From: Symbiobacterium sp040797425
Lineage (GTDB): Bacteria; Bacillota; Sulfobacillia; Symbiobacteriales; Symbiobacteriaceae
DNA length: 64,000 nt
Assembly (NCBI RefSeq): GCF_040797425.1
Contig: NZ_JBFNEH010000014.1
Coordinates: 5,073-69,072, forward strand
Direction: 5' to 3'
Below, piece after piece: positions 60,124-64,000 of the stretch; position 1 is the first letter of the stretch, and each line of letters begins with the position of its first letter. Below the pieces are notes generated by a model. The model saw only the letters and a program-made list of their open reading frames with translations, had not been told where the DNA came from and searched no databases. A program made the position numbers and the translations under genes.

Positions 60124-61423
60124 GCAGCGACCCGCGCTGGGCGTCATCGCCGACGACCTCACCGGCGCCAACGCCACCGGCGTCCTTCTCACCCGCACCA
60201 CCGGCTTCCCGACGGCATCGCTCACCGACCTCCGCTGGCCCGAAGGCGGCCTGGACGACTACCCCTGCGTCGTGATCGCCACCGAGTCCCGTGCGATTCC
60301 GGCGGACGAGGCGCGCCGGCGCGTGACCCGTGCGGCCCGGCTGCTCCTGGACCACGGCTACCGCCCCGTCGCCAAGCGCGTCGACTCGACTCTCCGGGGC
60401 AACGTCGGCCCTGAGGTGGAGGCGGTGCTGGAGACCCTGGGACCGGGGTCCGTGGCGCTGGTCACCGGCGCCTTCCCCGCCAGCGGGCGGACGACCAGCG
60501 GCGGCATCCACTACGTCCACGGCGTCCCCCTGGCGGAGACGGCCGTGCGGAACGACCCGCTCTGCCCCGTCACCGAGTCGCACGTGCCCACGCTCCTGCG
60601 CCGACAGACCCGTCTGCCCGTGGGTCAGATCACGCTGGACACCGTCCGCGCGGGGGCCGGGGCGGTGGCCGAGGCCATCGGCGAACAGGCCCGGCGGGGC
60701 GTGCGGGTGCTGTGCCCGGACGCCGAGACCGACGATGACATCCGCAGCCTGGGTGAGGGGATGGCCCGGAGCGGCATTCCCTGCGTGGCGGCGGACCCCG
60801 GCCCTCTGACGGCGGCGTTTGCCGCTGCGACCCTCGCCGGCGGTGCGGCAGGATCCACCGGCACGGCAGCCGCCACAGGAACACCTGCCCCCGCAGGGCC
60901 GAAGCGCGTCCTGGTGGTGGCCGGCAGCGTCACCCCCCTCACCCGGGAGCAGCTGGACCACCTCGAGCGTGAGACCGACGCCCGGCTGATCACCGTGGAC
61001 GCCGGGGCCCTGGGCCGGGATAGCGACACCGCGGAGAACGAGATCAGCCGCGTGGTGGCAGCGCTGGCCGCCATCGACCTCGGGCGCCCGGTGATCGGCG
61101 TGCGCACGTCAGAGGTGCTGAGCAGCACGGACGCCGCCATGGCCGGTCGCATCGCCGCCGGGTTTGCCGAGATCGCCGCGCGGGCGCTGGAGCGCGTGCA
61201 CGGCCTCACCGGCCTCTACACCAGCGGCGGCGACATCACGCTCGCCGTCTGCCGCCGCCTGCAGGCCGGTGCCATCCACCTGAAGGCAGAGGTCCTGCCG
61301 CTGGCCGTGCGGGGCTACCTCATCGGCGGCCTCCGCCCCGGCCTCTCCATTGTCACCAAGGGCGGGCTGGTGGGCGACGCGACCGCAGCGGTGGCCTGCG
61401 TCCGCCACCTGCTCGACCAGTGA
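60110..61423 (+). CDS. DUF1537 four-carbon acid sugar kinase (D-threonate/D-erythronate type)
   Basis: A 437-residue kinase. The N-terminal substrate domain begins LGVIADDLTGANATGVLLTR, with VAKRVDSTLRGNVGPEVEAV and ALVTGAFPASGR matching the OtnK/DtnK family. The C-terminal nucleotide-binding domain has LVVAGSVTPLTREQLDHL, GLYTSGGDITLAVCRRLQAG and IVTKGGLVGD. An Ala/Gly/Thr-rich linker separates them. The family phosphorylates four-carbon sugar acids at C4. The TTG start overlaps the DeoR gene and follows GGAGGGG. The neighbouring PdxA2-type dehydrogenase points to D-threonate or D-erythronate. Confidence 0.9.
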   Translation: MTWSEQRPALGVIADDLTGANATGVLLTRTTGFPTASLTDLRWPEGGLDDYPCVVIATESRAIPADEARRRVTRAARLLLDHGYRPVAKRVDSTLRGNVGPEVEAVLETLGPGSVALVTGAFPASGRTTSGGIHYVHGVPLAETAVRNDPLCPVTESHVPTLLRRQTRLPVGQITLDTVRAGAGAVAEAIGEQARRGVRVLCPDAETDDDIRSLGEGMARSGIPCVAADPGPLTAAFAAATLAGGAAGSTGTAAATGTPAPAGPKRVLVVAGSVTPLTREQLDHLERETDARLITVDAGALGRDSDTAENEISRVVAALAAIDLGRPVIGVRTSEVLSSTDAAMAGRIAAGFAEIAARALERVHGLTGLYTSGGDITLAVCRRLQAGAIHLKAEVLPLAVRGYLIGGLRPGLSIVTKGGLVGDATAAVACVRHLLDQ

Positions 61424-61455
61424 GCCACGCATTCCCCCCAAGGAGGACAAACCCC

Positions 61456-62463
61456 ATGACCACACGCCCGCTGATCGGCATTACCATGGGTGACCCGGCT
61501 TCCATCGGGCCGGAGATTGTCGCCAAGGCCCTGAGCAACCCCGAGATCTACGCCCTGTGCCGCCCCCTGCTCATCGGCGACGGCCAGGTGATGGTGCGCG
61601 CCTTCGCCTCCACCGGAGTCCGCCTCGCCCTGAACCCGGTGGCCCGCCCCGCGGAGGGGCAGTACGTCCATGGCACCATCGACCTGGTCGACCTGCGGAA
61701 CGTGGATGTCGCCACCCTGGAGTGGGGCAAGGTGCAGGCGCAGGCGGGGAGGGCCTCGTTTGAGTACATCCAGCGGTCCATCGACCTGGCCATGGCCGGG
61801 GAAATCGACGCGGTGGCCACCTCCCCGATCAACAAGGAGGCCCTGAAGGCCGCGCAGATCGACTTCATCGGCCACACCGAGATCTTCGGCGCACTCACCG
61901 GCAGTCCGGACCCCCTTACCATGTTCGAGACCAGGGGGCTGCGGATCTTCTTCCTGACGCGCCACGTCTCGCTGGCCCAGGCCTGCCGCATGGTCACCCG
62001 GGAGCGGGTGCTGGACTACATCCGCCGCTGCACGGAGGCCCTGCAGCAGTTGGGGGTTGAGCGGCCTCGCCTCGCCGTGGCCGGGCTGAACCCGCACGGC
62101 GGCGAGCACGGCCTCTTCGGCGACGAGGAGGTGCGGGAGATCGAACCCGCCATCGCCCAGGCCCGGGCCGAGGGGTACGACGCCAGCGGCCCTCACCCGG
62201 CGGACTCCGTCTTCTGGCACGCCAGCCGGGGCCGCTTCGACGCGGTGCTCAGCCTCTACCACGACCAGGGCCACATTGCGGCCAAGATGTACGACTTCGA
62301 GCGGACGATCTCCATCACCGCCGGCCTCCCCTTCCTCCGCGCCTCGGTGGACCACGGCACGGCCTTCGACATCGCCGGGACCGGGCAGGCGAGCGCGGTG
62401 AGCATGGAGGAGGCCATCCGGGTGGCCGCCAAGTACGCGGCGGCCTTCCGCCGCCGGCGCTGA
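61456..62463 (+). CDS. pdxA2: PdxA2-type 4-phospho-D-threonate/erythronate dehydrogenase
   Basis: A 335-residue PdxA-family NAD-dependent dehydrogenase. ITMGDPASIGPEIVAKAL is the N-terminal substrate loop. Metal and substrate ligands are seen in IGHTEIFGALTG, AGLNPHGGEHGLFGDEE and LYHDQGHIAAKM. ATSPINKEALK and DHGTAFDIAGTG complete the family pattern. Next to a DUF1537 kinase, such enzymes oxidatively decarboxylate the 4-phosphate to dihydroxyacetone phosphate rather than serving vitamin B6 synthesis. The ATG at 61456 follows AGGAGG by about 9 nt. Confidence 0.9.
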   Translation: MTTRPLIGITMGDPASIGPEIVAKALSNPEIYALCRPLLIGDGQVMVRAFASTGVRLALNPVARPAEGQYVHGTIDLVDLRNVDVATLEWGKVQAQAGRASFEYIQRSIDLAMAGEIDAVATSPINKEALKAAQIDFIGHTEIFGALTGSPDPLTMFETRGLRIFFLTRHVSLAQACRMVTRERVLDYIRRCTEALQQLGVERPRLAVAGLNPHGGEHGLFGDEEVREIEPAIAQARAEGYDASGPHPADSVFWHASRGRFDAVLSLYHDQGHIAAKMYDFERTISITAGLPFLRASVDHGTAFDIAGTGQASAVSMEEAIRVAAKYAAAFRRRR

Positions 62464-62557
62464 CCCCATCAGACCGGGCGACACGCGGGGCTGCGGAGTG
62501 CCGGAGCCGCATCCCCGCTCGCATACAGCTCACATGCCGTTTGGAGGAGGTTTGGAG

Positions 62558-63934
62558 ATGGGAACGGCAGTATCAGGTTCGCAGATGCTCATCGCCCTGG
62601 TCATCGGTATCATCGTGCTGGTGTTGCTGATTCTGAAGACCAGAATCCACGCTTTCCCGGCCATGATCATCGCGGCGGCCCTGATCGGCCTGATCGGCGG
62701 CATGGACCCGGTGGACGTGAGCTCTGCCATCACCGGCGGTTTCGGCAGCACGCTCGGCTCCATCGGCATCGTCATCGGCTTCGGCGTGATGATGGGCCGC
62801 ATCCTTGAAATCTCCGGCGCGGCTGAACGAATGGCGACCTTCTTCCTGAAACACCTGAGTCGCAAACACCCCGAGTGGGCGCTGGCCGCCACCGGCTACG
62901 TCGTCTCCATCCCCATCTTCTGTGACTCCGGCTACGTCATCCTGAGCCCGCTCGCCAAGGCCATGTCGAGGCAGAGCGGCAAGTCCGTGGTCACCCTGGG
63001 CGCCTCCCTGGCCGTCGGCCTCGTGGCCACCCACCACCTGGTGCCGCCGACCCCGGGCCCGCTGGGCACCGCCGGCATCTTCGGGGCTGACATCGGCAAG
63101 ATGATCCTCTGGGGTATCGTGTTCGCCATTCCCGTGGTGGTGGTCGGCGTCACTTACGCCACCTGGCTGGGCAAGAAGATCTACCAGGTGCCCGCCGCCG
63201 AGGGCGAGGGCTGGGAGCACAAGGAGTGGAAACCTGAGTACGAGCAGGCGGTGGAGGTCGCCGAGCGGCCTGACCTGCCCGGCACCGCCCTCTCCTTCGC
63301 GCCGATCGTGGTGCCCATCCTGCTGATCCTTTGCAACACCGTCCTCTCCGCCGTAGGTGCCTCCGGCTTCCTGGCCCGCTTCGTGATCTTCCTCGGCCAG
63401 CCGATCATCGCCGTGCTGATCGGCCTGCTGATCGCCCTCTACGGCCTGGGCGCGAAGATCACTCGCCCTGACATCCTGAAGGAGTTGGAGAAGGGCGTGC
63501 AGGCAGCCGGCATCATCATGCTGGTCACCGGTGCGGGCGGCGCACTGGGCCAGGTTATCCGCGCCAGCGGTGCAGGCGACTACCTGGCACAGGCGCTGGC
63601 GGGCAGCGCCATGCCGGCCATCCTGCTGCCCTTCGTCATCGCCACGGCTCTCCGGCTGATCCAGGGCTCCGGCACCGTCGCCATGCTGACGGCGGCCTCC
63701 ATCACCGCGCCGATCCTCGGCCCGCTGGGGGTCGACCCGGTCTTCGCGGCGATGTCGGCTTCAATGGGCGCCTTTGTCTTCAGCTACTTCAACGACTCCT
63801 TCTTCTGGGTGGTCAACCGCCTGATCGGCATCGAAGACGTGAAGGACCAGATCCGGGTCTGGTCGGTGCCCACCACCCTGGCCTGGGTCACGTCGGGCAT
63901 CTGCCTCATCATCGTCAACGCGATCTTCGGCTAG
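62558..63934 (+). CDS. GntP-family gluconate/sugar-acid permease
   Basis: A 458-residue membrane protein with 12-14 helices. AFPAMIIAAALIGLIGGMDP, FGSTLGSIGIVIGFGVMMGR, SIPIFCDSGYVILSPLAKAM, VATHHLVPPTPGPLGTAGIF and LIQGSGTVAMLTAASITAPI are all signature segments of GntP proton symporters. In this operon it most likely imports the four-carbon sugar acid. The ATG at 62558 follows GGAGGAGG by about 8 nt. It ends the operon; a group II intron end begins 12 bp after the stop. Confidence 0.95.
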   Translation: MGTAVSGSQMLIALVIGIIVLVLLILKTRIHAFPAMIIAAALIGLIGGMDPVDVSSAITGGFGSTLGSIGIVIGFGVMMGRILEISGAAERMATFFLKHLSRKHPEWALAATGYVVSIPIFCDSGYVILSPLAKAMSRQSGKSVVTLGASLAVGLVATHHLVPPTPGPLGTAGIFGADIGKMILWGIVFAIPVVVVGVTYATWLGKKIYQVPAAEGEGWEHKEWKPEYEQAVEVAERPDLPGTALSFAPIVVPILLILCNTVLSAVGASGFLARFVIFLGQPIIAVLIGLLIALYGLGAKITRPDILKELEKGVQAAGIIMLVTGAGGALGQVIRASGAGDYLAQALAGSAMPAILLPFVIATALRLIQGSGTVAMLTAASITAPILGPLGVDPVFAAMSASMGAFVFSYFNDSFFWVVNRLIGIEDVKDQIRVWSVPTTLAWVTSGICLIIVNAIFG

Positions 63935-63946
63935 TTCCGATGCCAG

Positions 63947-64000
63947 ATCGAGTAGGAGGGGGCGGTTAGCCCCCGACCTCTCACACCACCGGACATGCGG
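63947..64000 (-). mobile_element. Group II intron, 3' end (domain V part and domain VI)
   Basis: Read on the minus strand, the right edge of the window gives CCGCATGTCCGGTGGTGTGA, the 3' half of a domain V helix, then GGGGGC/GCCCCC, a domain VI stem, and CTCCTACTCGAT, the usual branch-point and intron end. The intron body lies beyond the window. It is inserted 12 bp downstream of the gntP stop and points against that gene. Subclass cannot be decided; class C introns favour such intergenic sites. Confidence 0.7.

Overview
The window is about 64 kb of GC-rich (roughly two-thirds G+C) chromosome. It combines Gram-positive-type translation signals (strong GGAGG Shine-Dalgarno sites, many GTG/TTG starts) with an AddAB-type helicase-nuclease, an SLH surface protein, two lipoprotein-dependent sugar ABC systems, a TipA-type MerR regulator and a group II intron end. 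This fits a high-GC Firmicute such as Symbiobacterium or a close relative. The assignment is inference from gene content; no rRNA or tRNA gene is present to test it.

Layout. 1-5.4 kb: partial AspT/YidE-type transporter, TauE permease fused to a rhodanese, a methyltransferase-like protein, an AzgA-type purine permease and a membrane GGDEF-EAL protein. 5.5-19.3 kb: a one-strand DNA-repair block: addB-addA, then a DEDDh exonuclease, a small zinc-ribbon protein, sbcD and sbcC, tightly coupled. 19.4-26.5 kb: a small lipoprotein and two tandem paralogous ABC sugar-import cassettes (permease-permease-binding protein), with no ATPase gene nearby. 26.8-30.3 kb: single-chain pyruvate carboxylase. 30.4-32.1 kb: a TipA-like MerR regulator divergent from hslO (Hsp33), with a textbook MerR-type promoter between them. 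32.2-34.8 kb: DUF815 ATPase with a coiled-coil partner, and a decayed gene. 34.9-41.7 kb: a 2253-residue SLH-anchored tandem-repeat surface protein.

42-51.3 kb is a cell-surface polysaccharide locus (NodB-like protein, LCP, DegT aminotransferases, flippase, Wzz, WlbA-WlbB fusion, FemX-like). Several of its genes are scarred by internal deletions or fusions: an LCP-DegT chimera, a DegT enzyme lacking the segment with its PLP lysine, a broken Wzz, and a truncated FemX-like gene abutting a 2H phosphoesterase. Intact and damaged genes alternate. A four-copy 64-bp tandem repeat lies in the same region.

51.4-58.9 kb: S41-type peptidase, MFS transporter, a 1.5-kb gene-free stretch rich in repeats and possible IS21-like end motifs, then a NEW3-protein/ABC-2 export operon. 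59.3-63.9 kb: a DeoR-regulated operon for four-carbon sugar acids (DUF1537 kinase, PdxA2-type dehydrogenase, GntP permease) with GlpR-like half-sites upstream. The window closes with the 3' end of a group II intron on the minus strand.

The strongest leads for follow-up are the MerR/TipA-Hsp33 regulatory pair, the deletion-scarred polysaccharide locus, the zinc-ribbon protein inside the exonuclease-SbcDC operon, and the unexplained repeats at 45.6-45.85 kb and 54.2-55.4 kb.
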